Source of the DNA: Bacteroides sp.
GTDB taxonomy: Bacteria; Bacteroidota; Bacteroidia; Bacteroidales; P3
DNA length: 64,000 nt
Direction of reading: 5' to 3'
Assembly (NCBI GenBank): GCA_023662825.1
Contig: JAMPIH010000010.1
Location: forward strand, 25,737 to 89,736
Under the pieces are notes generated by a model. That model did no database searches. It was not told where the DNA came from and saw only the letters and a program-made list of their open reading frames with translations. The position numbers were made by a program, and so were the translations under genes. The first letter of the stretch is position 1. The number at the start of each line of letters is the position of its first letter. This document shows, piece after piece, positions 32,321 to 41,291 of this stretch.

Positions 32321-33397
32321 CTATAATAATTTGGTTTCTACCGCGTGAACTACTTCTTCGGGAGCCGGAACGATACCGCCGCAGCGGCCGAAGAATTCCA
32401 CTTTTACTTTGCCTTCCACTGCCAGCTTAACGTCTTCGACCATCTGGCCCAAGCTCATTTCCACCGACATGAAACCTTTTACGCGCGTAGCCAGTTCCTT
32501 AACTTCTTTCGAGGGGAAAGGCCACAGCGTAATGGGACGGAGAAGACCCACCTTGACACCCTTGGCGCGGAGCAAGTCCACCGCCTTCTGGCAGATACGC
32601 GCCGAAGAACCGTAGGCCACCAACACGTAGTCGGCGTCTTCGCACTTGATCATCTCGCAACGGGATTCCGCGGCTTCGATCTCACGGTATTTTTCCTGCA
32701 GGTGCAACACGTGTTTTTCCTGGCTTGCGGCCTGCAAGTCCAAGGAGGTAACGATATTGTGCTCGCGGTCGATGCTCTTGCCCACCGTTGCCCAAGGCGT
32801 GTTCTTGCGGATTTCTTCTTCGGTGAGACGGGGACGCTGCGGTTGGAGAACCACTTTTTCCATCGTCTGGCCGATAACGCCGTCGGCGAGGATCAACACC
32901 GGGTTACGGTATTTGAACGCCAGGTCGAAACCCATCGAAACGAAGTCGGACATTTCCTGAACCGAGGAGGGAGCCAACACGATAAGGCGGTAGTCGCCGT
33001 GTCCGCCGCCCTTGGTGGCCTGGAAATAGTCGCTCTGCGAAGGCTGGATCGTACCAAGGCCCGGACCGCCGCGCACCACGTTCAACACGATACAGGGCAA
33101 TTCGGCCGCCGCGATATACGACATGCCTTCCTGCATCAGACTGTAACCGGGGCTGGAGGTGGAGGTCATGACCCGCTTGCCGCAACCGGCGCCGGCATAT
33201 ACCATATTGATAGACGATACTTCACTTTCGGCCTGCAAAACCACCATACCGGTCCTGTTTTCAGGTCTTTCCTTCATGAGGTATTCCATTACTTCCGACT
33301 GGGGCGTAATGGGATAACCGAAGTAGCCGTCGCATCCGGCGCGAATGGCGGCTTCGGCGAAAGCCTCATTTCCTTTCATTAACCGCAAATCTTCCAT
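32321..33397 (-). CDS. vorB: 2-oxoacid:ferredoxin oxidoreductase, alpha subunit (VorB type)
   Basis: 358 residues. MKGNEAFAEAAIRAGCDGYFGYPITPQSEV is the alpha-subunit start, with later STSSPGYSLMQEG and GGPGLGTIQPSQSDY substrate-site blocks. The form without a fused gamma domain and in the order ferredoxin-alpha-beta-gamma is usually called 3-methyl-2-oxobutanoate dehydrogenase subunit VorB, although 2-oxoglutarate:ferredoxin oxidoreductase has the same layout. In fermenting Bacteroidales the complex serves amino-acid use or reductive carboxylation. Confidence 0.88.
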   Translation of the reverse strand: MEDLRLMKGNEAFAEAAIRAGCDGYFGYPITPQSEVMEYLMKERPENRTGMVVLQAESEVSSINMVYAGAGCGKRVMTSTSSPGYSLMQEGMSYIAAAELPCIVLNVVRGGPGLGTIQPSQSDYFQATKGGGHGDYRLIVLAPSSVQEMSDFVSMGFDLAFKYRNPVLILADGVIGQTMEKVVLQPQRPRLTEEEIRKNTPWATVGKSIDREHNIVTSLDLQAASQEKHVLHLQEKYREIEAAESRCEMIKCEDADYVLVAYGSSARICQKAVDLLRAKGVKVGLLRPITLWPFPSKEVKELATRVKGFMSVEMSLGQMVEDVKLAVEGKVKVEFFGRCGGIVPAPEEVVHAVETKLL

Positions 33398-33424
33398 TTG
33401 TACTTTGTTTTAGATGATTTCTAA

Positions 33425-33652
33425 TTAATCTACTTTCGCCTTGTAAACGGTAATTACGCCGTCGGGGCAGATACGGCCGCAGGAAGCGCAACCGACGCAG
33501 CTTTCCTCGTTGACCATAATGGCAAAGTTATAACCCTTGCCATTCACTTCTTTCGACATCCCTATCGTCTTGGTAGGGCAGATCGACATGCAAATGCCGC
33601 AGCCTTTGCACTTTTCCTTGTCCACCACGATAGCACCTTTGAATTTTGCCAT
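33425..33652 (-). CDS. 2[4Fe-4S] ferredoxin subunit of the oxidoreductase
   Basis: 75 residues with two complete cluster motifs, CKGCGICMSICP and CVGCASCGRICP, the delta subunit that passes electrons out of the complex. It is the first gene of the operon, 27 bases before alpha and 35 bases after dnaN stops. I see no promoter in that short gap, so the operon may be read from dnaN or from a weak signal. Confidence 0.92.
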   Translation of the reverse strand: MAKFKGAIVVDKEKCKGCGICMSICPTKTIGMSKEVNGKGYNFAIMVNEESCVGCASCGRICPDGVITVYKAKVD

Positions 33653-33687
33653 GTGTATATAGTTTTTTAAGGTTTTATTATTGTCTG

Positions 33688-34818
33688 TTACAACATTACG
33701 GGCATCACCAACATCAGTATGTCTTCGTTGGCGTCGCCCTCGCCCACCGGCACGATCAAGCCGGCCCGGTTAGGCATCGACATCTGCAGGCAGACGTCGT
33801 CCGTTTCGAGATTGGAGAGCATTTCGAGGAAATAACGGGCGTTGAAGCCGATTTCCATCGGTTCGCCTTCGTACTGGCAGGCGATGCGTTCCTTGGCGGC
33901 GTTGGAGTTTTCCACGTCTTCGGCCGAAACCAGCACCTCGCTGCCGCCGCTCATCGTAAGGCGCGCCTGAGGCATGGCCTTGCTGGCGAAGATACAGATA
34001 CGCTTAACGCAGGTAAGGAACGACTGGCGGGCCACCGTAAGCTTGTTGGGATTCTCGGTGGGGATGACGGCCTGATAGTTGGGATAGCGGCCATCGACCA
34101 GACGACAGCTGATATGCACGTTCTCGAACTGGAAGAACACGTTCTTTTCGTTGGCCTCCACCTTCACTTCCACCGCTTCCTTGTGCAGCGAAAGGATGTT
34201 CTTGAGCAGCGTCAAGGCTTTCTTGGGCACCACGAACGAGGTTTCGGCGGGCGTCTTGATGTCGGTGCGGCGGTAACGCACCAGCTTATGGGCGTCGGTG
34301 GCCACAAAGGTCATGCCGTCGGGCTTCATCTCGAACAACACGCCGCACATTGTGGCGCGCAACTGGTCGTTGCCCGTGGCGAACACGGTCTTGGAGATGG
34401 CGCGCACCAGCACATCGGACGGAATGGCGGTAAGCGCCGTATCGCCGCCCATCTGGGGAATTTCGGGATAGGTGTCGGCCGGTTCGCCGGTAAGCTTGTA
34501 TTGACCGGTGCCGCCCGATACCTCGATGCCGGAAGTGGCTTCATCCACGTTGAAGATCAAGGGGATGTTGGGCATCGTCTTAAGCATGTCGAGCAGGTTG
34601 CGCGCCGGAACCGCCACCGCGCCTTCGCCGGTAACTTCTTCCAGGGCAATATCCACCACCGCAATCGATTCCGAATCGGAAGCCACCAACGTCAAGGTGT
34701 TTCCGCTAATGCGAAAAAGGCACTTTTCCAAAATAGGCAAGGCCTTGTTTTCTACCAAAAGTCCGCTCACGCTCTGGAGGTTGTCCAAAAGCAGCTGGCT
34801 GTTGACAATAAATCTCAT
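33688..34818 (-). CDS. dnaN: DNA polymerase III beta clamp
   Basis: 376 residues from the ATG giving MRFIVNSQLLLDNLQSVSG, the normal family start; the open frame runs 24 codons further up through the promoter. DnaN forms the dimeric sliding ring that holds polymerase on DNA. Three clamp repeats are recognisable, as are VDGRYPNYQAVIP and the C-terminal ILMLVMPVML. Preceded by a consensus promoter at 34880-34911. It is not beside dnaA or recF, as is usual in Bacteroidota. The clamp-loader gene holA is 13 kb away. Confidence 0.95.
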   Translation of the reverse strand: MRFIVNSQLLLDNLQSVSGLLVENKALPILEKCLFRISGNTLTLVASDSESIAVVDIALEEVTGEGAVAVPARNLLDMLKTMPNIPLIFNVDEATSGIEVSGGTGQYKLTGEPADTYPEIPQMGGDTALTAIPSDVLVRAISKTVFATGNDQLRATMCGVLFEMKPDGMTFVATDAHKLVRYRRTDIKTPAETSFVVPKKALTLLKNILSLHKEAVEVKVEANEKNVFFQFENVHISCRLVDGRYPNYQAVIPTENPNKLTVARQSFLTCVKRICIFASKAMPQARLTMSGGSEVLVSAEDVENSNAAKERIACQYEGEPMEIGFNARYFLEMLSNLETDDVCLQMSMPNRAGLIVPVGEGDANEDILMLVMPVML

Positions 34819-34879
34819 ATCGTTGAGTTTTTTAACAGCGTTCCGCCTGAATGGGGAACGTGCGCTTTTTACGCGAGCG

Positions 34880-34928
34880 CAAATATACAAAAAGGTGAGA
34901 GCAAAGACAAACCCGAACTTTGCTTTGC
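34880..34928 (-). promoter_or_regulatory. Hairpin-promoter cassette of dnaN
   Basis: Minus-strand TTTG (34908-34911), 20 bases, TATATTTG (34880-34887). The -33 box is inside a hairpin (34901-34928): GCAAAG, bulged A, CAAA, seven-base loop, TTTG, CTTTGC. The intervening GCTCTCACCTTTTTG segment closely matches the equivalent bases of the hutI and ctpA cassettes. Confidence 0.65.
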
Positions 34929-34953
34929 CGGGACGGCGTATCGTTTTCCTTTC

Positions 34954-35664
34954 TTATTCCGGCCTGCTTAGAAACTCGTCCACGTTCCGGGCGTTTTCCA
35001 CGCGGAAGCTGCCGATTTTGGTACGGCGCAGGGCGGAGAGATGGGCACCGCAGCCTAAGAGTTCGCCGAAATCGCGGGCTATGGAGCGTATATAGGTGCC
35101 CTTGCTGCATACGATGCGGAAGTCTATTTCGGGAAGTTCCACACGCGTTATCTCGAATTCATAGATCGTGACGGGCTTGGCCTCCAGTTTAAGTTCCCTG
35201 TCGGCGCGCGCATACTGGTAGGCACGCTTGCCCTGCACCTTGACGGCCGAGAACACCGGCGGCACCTGCATGATTTCACCGCTCAGCCTTTTTACGGCAT
35301 CGTTTATTTCCTTATCCCCGATATGGCTGTAATCGCCTCCCGGAATCACTTCGCTTTCCAGATCGTAACTTTTGGTGACCGAACCTATCGTGAACGTACC
35401 CGTGTATTCTTTTTTCTGCGCCTGGAATTCCTCTATTTTCTTGGTGTAGCGCCCCAGACAGACAATCAGCAGCCCGCTCGCCAGAGGATCCAGCGTGCCG
35501 GCATGCCCCGTCTTTACGCGCCGCCCCACCTGTCTGTGCGCCCAGTTGCGCACCCGGCTCACCACGTTGAACGAAGTCCAGCCAAGCGGCTTATCCACCA
35601 AGATAACCTCTCCCAGTTCGAGCGGATGCCGCTCGCTTTCGGGAATATCAACCGTATGCTTCAT
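34954..35664 (-). CDS. truB: tRNA pseudouridine-55 synthase TruB
   Basis: 236 residues from the ATG reading MKHTVDIPES; the upstream 15 codons have no family support. TruB converts U55 in the T-loop of tRNAs. The catalytic aspartate is in KTGHAGTLDPLASG; other family blocks are LVDKPLGWTS, VPPVFSAVKVQGKRAYQYAR and CSKGTYIRSIARDFGE. It lies about 58 bases after lpxD on the same strand and may share the lpxD promoter. Confidence 0.94.
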   Translation of the reverse strand: MKHTVDIPESERHPLELGEVILVDKPLGWTSFNVVSRVRNWAHRQVGRRVKTGHAGTLDPLASGLLIVCLGRYTKKIEEFQAQKKEYTGTFTIGSVTKSYDLESEVIPGGDYSHIGDKEINDAVKRLSGEIMQVPPVFSAVKVQGKRAYQYARADRELKLEAKPVTIYEFEITRVELPEIDFRIVCSKGTYIRSIARDFGELLGCGAHLSALRRTKIGSFRVENARNVDEFLSRPE

Positions 35665-35722
35665 GCCATAAAAAGAGCGGCCTGAACTTATGTCCGGGTC
35701 GCTCTTCAATCCTGAATAAACG

Positions 35723-36760
35723 TTATTTCTTTAGTTCGGCCAGTTCCTTTTCCACTTGAGCCAGACGGTCCACGATGCTGTCGAGGTTCTTGAAGTGAAC
35801 GCAGGAACGGCGGAAGATGGCCGGATCCAAGGGGGGCGCGCCGATAAGCACGGAATTTTCCTTGCGCACAGAGCCGGGCACGCCTGTCTGGGCGGCGAAC
35901 TGCACTCCGTTGGCAATCGTGATGTGGCCGGCAATGCCCACCTGACCGCCCAACATACAGTTCTCGCCGATTTTGGTGGAGCCGGCAACGCCCGCTTGCG
36001 AGGCCATCACCGTATTCTTGCCCACCACTACGTTGTGACCGATTTGAATCAGGTTGTCGAGCTTTACGCCTTCCTTGATCACGGTGGAACCCATCGTGGC
36101 CTTGTCCACGCAGGTATTGGCGCCTATTTCCACATTGTCTTCGAGCACCACGTTGCCTATCTGCGGAATTTTTTCATAGCTGCCGTTGTTGGGCGCGAAG
36201 CCGAAACCGTCGGCGCCGATCACCGCACCGGCCTGCAACACGCAGTTCTTGCCGATTTGCGTGTGTGCGTACACCTTGACGCCGGGGTAGAGCATGCAGT
36301 TTTCTTTCATGCGTACCCCGCTTCCGATGTAGCACTGGGGATAGATCTTGCAGCCGTCGCCGATTTCGGCACCCGGAGAAATCACGCAGAATTCGCCGAT
36401 ATAGACGTCTTTGCCTATCTTGGCGTCGGGTGCTATGAAGGCAAGGCTCGAAACGCCCGGTTTGGGCGTGGTGTATTCGTTGTAGAATGCCAGCAGGCGG
36501 GCGAACGATTCGTAAGAGTTCGCCACCCGGATCAAGGCGGCCGGAACGGGGTGCTCGGGCACGAAATCCTTGCTTACGATAACCGCCGTGGCTTTGGTTT
36601 CGTAGATATAGGGCGTGTATTTGGGATTGGCTAAAAAAGTAAGTCCACCTTCGTGACCTTCCTCTATCTTGCAGAGCGTGTTGATGACCGCGTCCGCCGA
36701 GCCGCCCTCAACGGTTCCCCCGATGATTTCGGCTATTTTAGAAAGCGTGAAACTGAGCAT
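35723..36760 (-). CDS. lpxD: UDP-3-O-acylglucosamine N-acyltransferase LpxD
   Basis: 345 residues from the ATG giving MLSFTLSKIAEIIGG. LpxD adds the second hydroxyacyl chain in lipid A synthesis. It has the uridine-binding N-terminal domain, a long run of left-handed beta-helix hexapeptides (DAKIGKDVYIGEFCVISPGAEIG), the catalytic histidine in LIQIGHNVVVG, and a C-terminal helix. It shows that the organism makes lipopolysaccharide. It is divergent from the SAM hydrolase gene, each with a clear -7 box. Confidence 0.95.
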   Translation of the reverse strand: MLSFTLSKIAEIIGGTVEGGSADAVINTLCKIEEGHEGGLTFLANPKYTPYIYETKATAVIVSKDFVPEHPVPAALIRVANSYESFARLLAFYNEYTTPKPGVSSLAFIAPDAKIGKDVYIGEFCVISPGAEIGDGCKIYPQCYIGSGVRMKENCMLYPGVKVYAHTQIGKNCVLQAGAVIGADGFGFAPNNGSYEKIPQIGNVVLEDNVEIGANTCVDKATMGSTVIKEGVKLDNLIQIGHNVVVGKNTVMASQAGVAGSTKIGENCMLGGQVGIAGHITIANGVQFAAQTGVPGSVRKENSVLIGAPPLDPAIFRRSCVHFKNLDSIVDRLAQVEKELAELKK

Positions 36761-36813
36761 GAGTTCGATTGTTTGTAATGCCGAGGGGCAAAATGCTTTC
36801 GGCAATAAAGATA

Positions 36814-36821
36814 CAAAGATA
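36814..36821 (-). promoter_or_regulatory. -7 box (TATCTTTG) of lpxD
   Basis: A perfect TAnnTTTG match on the minus strand, 53 bases before the lpxD ATG. The leader holds a hairpin (TGCCGA at about 36779 with TCGGCA at about 36803). Confidence 0.55.
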
Positions 36822-36850
36822 CGAAATAAGGAGAGAATCGCTACCGGCAA

Positions 36851-36881
36851 TTGGATATTCCATATCTAAGCCGTAACTTTG
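36851..36881 (+). promoter_or_regulatory. Promoter TTG-20-TAACTTTG of the SAM hydrolase gene
   Basis: TTG (36851-36853), 20 bases, TAACTTTG (36874-36881). Only eight bases separate the -7 box from the ATG at 36890, so the transcript should be leaderless or nearly so. It also rules out the in-frame ATG at 36851. Confidence 0.6.
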
Positions 36882-36889
36882 TAAGATAT

Positions 36890-37732
36890 ATGCCTACACG
36901 AACAATAACATTGTTAAGCGATTGGGGGACTTCGGACCATTATGCGGCCGTGGTGCGCGCCAAACTGTATGCCAAGTTGCCCGATGTTCGTGTGGTGGAT
37001 ATCTCACATTCGGTTCCCCGCGACGATATCTATGCGGCGGCACTCATGGCTTTCGATACCTATCCGTATTTTCCGGAAGGCACCGTACACATCATCGGGG
37101 TCGATGATATCGCTTCGCCCGAGAACGCGCATTTGTTGGTGAAGTTCGACAATCATTTCTTTATAGGTGCCGACAATGGTTTTTTTTCCGTTCTGCAAAG
37201 CCTGTCGGGTAAGAATGCGGAAGCGGTTTACGAAATAGACATCTGGCAGGAAACGGAAGTATATACCTTTCCTGCAAGGGATCTGTTTCCCAAGGTGGCC
37301 GCCATGCTGGCCATGGGCACACCGCCCGACCAGATAGGGCATCCCGTTAAATTCCGCTCAAAAATGCTCGACGGCGGGTTGTTCGTGCAGAACACGCTCG
37401 AAAAAGACCGTAACGGTAACATTACCGGCATGCTTCTTACCGGAAGGGTGATGTTTACCGACGGTTTCGGCAATATCGTAACCAATATAACCAAGGCGCA
37501 ATACACCGCCTGCCTGCAGGAATATTCGTTCGTTGACCTGCGGGTGGACTGGCGCAAGTTCGACGGAAAGTTCGTGGATGCCTACATGGACGTTGTGGCG
37601 GGCGATATCGCCTTTATCTTCTTGGAAAACGGCTTTTTGGAAATTTCGGTGAACCGAGACAACGCCGCCAATCTGTTGGGCGTGAACGACGGCGCCAAGG
37701 TGGTGATACGTTTCGGTTTTCCTAAGAGATAG
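36890..37732 (+). CDS. SAM hydroxide adenosyltransferase (DUF62 family)
   Basis: 280 residues from the ATG giving MPTRTITLLSDWGTSDHYAA. The family, related to fluorinase and chlorinase, usually hydrolyses S-adenosylmethionine to adenosine and methionine. N-terminal LLSDWGTSDHYAAVVRAKL and VVDISHSVPRDD, VIFVDD-like IIGVDD, and FIGADNGFFSV are family blocks; the C-terminal beta-barrel contains DGFGNIVTNI. Without a halide-binding loop a halogenase is unlikely. It lies just before gldFG, separated by five bases, and may share its transcript. Confidence 0.88.
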   Translation: MPTRTITLLSDWGTSDHYAAVVRAKLYAKLPDVRVVDISHSVPRDDIYAAALMAFDTYPYFPEGTVHIIGVDDIASPENAHLLVKFDNHFFIGADNGFFSVLQSLSGKNAEAVYEIDIWQETEVYTFPARDLFPKVAAMLAMGTPPDQIGHPVKFRSKMLDGGLFVQNTLEKDRNGNITGMLLTGRVMFTDGFGNIVTNITKAQYTACLQEYSFVDLRVDWRKFDGKFVDAYMDVVAGDIAFIFLENGFLEISVNRDNAANLLGVNDGAKVVIRFGFPKR

Positions 37733-37737
37733 AAACT

Positions 37738-40179
37738 ATGCGTTCGTTGCTCAACAAGGAAATACGTTTGTTCTTTTCAGGACCCTTGGCGTACCTGGTG
37801 CTGGCGGTGTTCTTTGCCGCCAACGCCTTGATGCTGTTCGTGCTGCCCACCTCATACAATATTTTCGATGCGGGTTACGCCTCGCTCGACGCCTTTTTCT
37901 CGTGGGCGCCGCTCGTGTTCCTGTTTTTGGTTCCGGCGCTGTGCATGCGCAGTTTCGCCGAAGAAAAAAAGAGCGGCACGATGGAGATGCTCCTTACCCG
38001 TCCGCTTACGCGCCTGCAACTGGTGGCGGCCAAGTTTCTGGCCGGATTCCTGCTGCTGGCGGTGAGCCTGCTGCCGGTGTTCGTCTACCTCTACACGGTT
38101 TCCAATCTGGCCTCCCCGCAGGGCAACTTCGACTTGGGCGCTTTCTGGGGTGCCCTTACGGGCTTGCTGCTGCTGGGCGCGGCCTTCGTGGCGGTGTGCG
38201 TGCTCATGTCTTCACTCACGCAGAACCAGGTGGTGGCCTTTATCCTTTCGGTGGCCGCCTGCACCCTGCTGTATGTCGGTTTCGACCTATTCGCCGCCCT
38301 GATTCCGGAAGGCGGGTTGAGCCTTTTCGTGGCCAAGCTCGGCATAAGCCAGCACTATTCGGCCTTGAGCCGGGGTGTGGTCGATTTTCGGGATGTGGCG
38401 TATTATCTGAGCCTGGTCGTGCTTTTTTCGGGATTTACGGTGCTGGGACTCGACAAACGCCGACAAACGTTTTGGAGGCGCTATGCGCTGGCAGCCGCGC
38501 TGCTGGTCTTGGTGGATGTGCTGGCGGCGGCGCTCCCGTTCCGTCTCGATCTGACCGCCGACAGGCGCTATACCCTGATGCCTGTTACCAAGAACATACT
38601 CAAGCAGGACGATACGCCCGTGTATGTAAAGGTTTACCTTACGGGAAGCCTGCCGGCCGGGTTCAAGCGCCTGGAACGTTCGGTGCGCGAGACCTTGGAT
38701 GAGTTCCGGATTTACCGCCCCTCCATCCGCTACACCTTTACCGACATCTATGCGATAGAAGGCGAGGAGCAGCGGCAGGCCCTGATGCAGGAACTGGCGC
38801 AGAAAGGCATCAGCCCCACCCAACTGGAGGTAAAGACCAGGCAGGGGCTTACGCGGCGGCTTATCTTTCCGGCGGCCGAACTGCGTTGCGGCGGGCGTTC
38901 GGTGGCGGTGGGGCTGTTGAGCGAGCAGCTGGGGCGCGGGGCGGAAGAAACGCTCAACAACTCGATCGAGAACGTGGAACTGCAGCTGGCCAACGCCATC
39001 CGCGCCTTGACGGAGAAAGAGGCTGCGGGCATCGCTTTTCTGGAGGGAAACGGCGAGCTTACCTATTCGCAGACGGTTTCGTTCGGCAACGCACTCAGTT
39101 CCTTTTACCACGTTACCCGCGCCGCATTGTCCGGAGATCCGGCATCGCTCCTGAGGCAGGACAGCGCCGGAAACTGGCATCCCCGTTTTTCGGCGGCGGT
39201 GGTGGCGCATCCCACCAAGGCCTTTACCGAGGCGCAGAAAGCCGTGATCGACCAATACGTGATGCACGGCGGAAAGGTTCTGTGGGTGATGGATGCCGGT
39301 AACGGTTCGCTCGATTCCCTGAAGGGTCAGTCGCTGTTCGACGCCATGCCGTATCACCTTAACCTGGAAGACCTGTTTTTCCGCTACGGATTCAGGCTCC
39401 GCAACGAAATGCTGTTGGACCGCAACGCCGCCCCCTCGCCGGTGCTTACGGGCTATATGGGAAACCAGCCGATGATAGAGTTCATGCCCAATTACTACTG
39501 CCCTTTGGTGGAGACCGAGCCTGGGAATATGGGCGATGCCGCCTGTATGGCGCAGGAAACGGGCAGTATCCGCCTGCAGGTGGCCGCGGGCATCGACACG
39601 ATAGAAAACGCGCTTAAGAAGACGCCGCTTCTGCAGACCTCGTCCTATTCGTTCCGGGTAAGGCTGCCGCACGCCATGTCGGCCGACCTGATGCGCAACC
39701 CGCCCGACTTGCGCCGTTTCGACCAAGGGCGGCAAACGGTGGCGCTGCTGCTGGAAGGCAGCTTCCAGACGGCCTATCCCTTGGTGAAGCCCGAATTGGA
39801 AAACGCCCCAGGGTTCAACTACCTGAAGCAGAGCGGGCCTTCGGCCATGATGGTGGTGGGCGACGGCGATATGGCGCGCAACGACATACTGCCCGACGGG
39901 CAGCCTCTGCCGCTGGGTTTTGACCGCTACACGCGGCAGATGTACGGCAACGGCAATTTCTTGGTGAACGCCGTGCACTACCTTGCCGGCAACCGGGAAT
40001 GGATCAAGCTCAAGCCGCGCGAGGTACGGCTTCGGCTGTTGGACAAGGCCGCGCTCGAAAAACAGAAAAAGAGATATACCGTGCTCAATTTCGCCTTGCC
40101 TATAGGGGCGGTGCTGGTGTTCGGCCTGATCTTTACGGCCTTGCGCAAGAAAAGATACGCTGTTGGAACGCATGAATAG
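37738..40179 (+). CDS. gldG: GldF-GldG fusion, ABC-2 permease plus auxiliary domain
   Basis: 813 residues. The first 235 or so form a six-helix ABC-2 permease like GldF (MRSLLNKEIRLFFSGPLAYLVLAVFF, SFAEEKKSGTMEMLLTRPL). The rest is a GldG-type ABC_transp_aux domain in the periplasm, ending in a last helix (LNFALPIGAVLVFGLIFTAL). GldA, F and G form an ABC transporter needed for gliding or T9SS-associated functions in Bacteroidota; separate gldF and gldG genes are fused here. The ATPase partner GldA is not adjacent. It overlaps the next gene by eight bases. Confidence 0.85.
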   Translation: MRSLLNKEIRLFFSGPLAYLVLAVFFAANALMLFVLPTSYNIFDAGYASLDAFFSWAPLVFLFLVPALCMRSFAEEKKSGTMEMLLTRPLTRLQLVAAKFLAGFLLLAVSLLPVFVYLYTVSNLASPQGNFDLGAFWGALTGLLLLGAAFVAVCVLMSSLTQNQVVAFILSVAACTLLYVGFDLFAALIPEGGLSLFVAKLGISQHYSALSRGVVDFRDVAYYLSLVVLFSGFTVLGLDKRRQTFWRRYALAAALLVLVDVLAAALPFRLDLTADRRYTLMPVTKNILKQDDTPVYVKVYLTGSLPAGFKRLERSVRETLDEFRIYRPSIRYTFTDIYAIEGEEQRQALMQELAQKGISPTQLEVKTRQGLTRRLIFPAAELRCGGRSVAVGLLSEQLGRGAEETLNNSIENVELQLANAIRALTEKEAAGIAFLEGNGELTYSQTVSFGNALSSFYHVTRAALSGDPASLLRQDSAGNWHPRFSAAVVAHPTKAFTEAQKAVIDQYVMHGGKVLWVMDAGNGSLDSLKGQSLFDAMPYHLNLEDLFFRYGFRLRNEMLLDRNAAPSPVLTGYMGNQPMIEFMPNYYCPLVETEPGNMGDAACMAQETGSIRLQVAAGIDTIENALKKTPLLQTSSYSFRVRLPHAMSADLMRNPPDLRRFDQGRQTVALLLEGSFQTAYPLVKPELENAPGFNYLKQSGPSAMMVVGDGDMARNDILPDGQPLPLGFDRYTRQMYGNGNFLVNAVHYLAGNREWIKLKPREVRLRLLDKAALEKQKKRYTVLNFALPIGAVLVFGLIFTALRKKRYAVGTHE

Positions 40180-41113
40180 GTTACAGAAAATAAGTGTTTC
40201 TGCGGGTTCTGCGCTGCTGCTCTTGCTGGTGGTCGGGGCGGTGTTCTCGCTGAAGGGGCGTTTGGCGGGCCGTATGCGGGATATTCAGGTACCGCTGGCG
40301 CACGCGGCCAAGGTGGATAAGCTGGAACTGCGTTTTTCCGACACTTGTGTCCTGCGCTTGGAAAAGCGGGAGGACGGGCGTTGGCAGGGCGTTTCGGAAG
40401 CCGGGAACTTCGAGGCGGACAAGGCGCGGATACAGGATTTCTTCTCGGTGCTCAACACTTGGGAAATCATGATGATTCCCGCCGACAGCCAGCATGCGGT
40501 ATGGAAGAAAAAGCTTGGGGAACAAGGAGGAAAACTGCAGCTGAAAGCGGGCGGACGCAAGGTGTTCGGGTGTACCTTTATGGAAACGGACGGTTGTTTC
40601 GTGATCGGTCGGGGTAAACAGGTGTATGCGGTGGAGATGCCCTACAGTCAGACGGATTTCCGGAATTTCTTCAGTGCGGAGGCGAATCTGTGGCAGAACC
40701 GCCTGCTGTTTCTGTTCGACTATACCGAGTTGGCTTCGGTGCGGGTAAACTTTCCGCAGCCGGAGCGTTCCTACCGTTTGTTGCGCACAGGCGATGCCTT
40801 TCTTTTGGAACGGGCGGCGGGCACGGACACGGTGGCGGTCTCGCGCGCGCAGGCTTACCTCTCTTCTTTCGGCAGGGTCTATTTCGATTTCAAGGACGAG
40901 AAAGGCAGGACGGGCCAATGGCTGTATGATATGGAGATTTGTCCGCGCACGGGAGCATGCGCCGCTTTCTCGGTGTTCGAGAAAATAACCTACGGCCATC
41001 CCGATTTGTTCAAGGCGCTGGCGGTGGTGCCGCGCGGGGCGGGCGCGGACACCGTGGAACTGCCCTATGTGGTTTTGGATAAACTGGTTAAAAGTTCCGG
41101 GTGGTTCGAGTAG
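40172..41113 (+). CDS. Membrane-anchored protein, DUF4340-like, downstream of gldFG
   Basis: 313 residues from the ATG within the gldFG stop region. One N-terminal membrane helix (about residues 7-25), then a long beta-rich extracytoplasmic domain with the repeating style of DUF4340 proteins (LELRFSDTCVLRLEKREDGRW, then a second half of similar layout). DUF4340 proteins commonly follow GldG-type ABC permeases. The eight-base overlap with gldFG implies coupled translation. Function unknown; probably an accessory to the ABC complex. Confidence 0.6.
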   Translation: MNRLQKISVSAGSALLLLLVVGAVFSLKGRLAGRMRDIQVPLAHAAKVDKLELRFSDTCVLRLEKREDGRWQGVSEAGNFEADKARIQDFFSVLNTWEIMMIPADSQHAVWKKKLGEQGGKLQLKAGGRKVFGCTFMETDGCFVIGRGKQVYAVEMPYSQTDFRNFFSAEANLWQNRLLFLFDYTELASVRVNFPQPERSYRLLRTGDAFLLERAAGTDTVAVSRAQAYLSSFGRVYFDFKDEKGRTGQWLYDMEICPRTGACAAFSVFEKITYGHPDLFKALAVVPRGAGADTVELPYVVLDKLVKSSGWFE

Positions 41114-41198
41114 AACTATTCGTGATGATACACAACAATTGGCCACGCCGAATATCTCTCGGGTCGCAAAGATGCAAAGCAAATTTTGCTTTTTTTTG

Positions 41199-41206
41199 TA
41201 TCTTTG
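41199..41206 (+). promoter_or_regulatory. -7 box (TATCTTTG) before the DUF4290 gene, in a dyad
   Basis: A perfect TAnnTTTG match lying in the right arm of an inverted repeat (CAAAGAT 41167-41173 with ATCTTTG 41200-41206, and an inner GCAAA/TTTTGC). About 85 bases separate it from the ATG at 41292. The intervening leader shows no other structure I can name. Confidence 0.45.
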
Positions 41207-41291
41207 AACCCTCAAGATATTCCGTTTTTGAAGCAAGCCGCTCTTACGGCACCTTTCGCACGGATTTTCTTAACCGGAAAACTTACGTTTT

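Noticed and set aside
38287..40173. 628-codon minus-strand frame opposite gldFG
   Set aside because: No recognisable domains; the plus-strand gldFG has clear membrane and family blocks.
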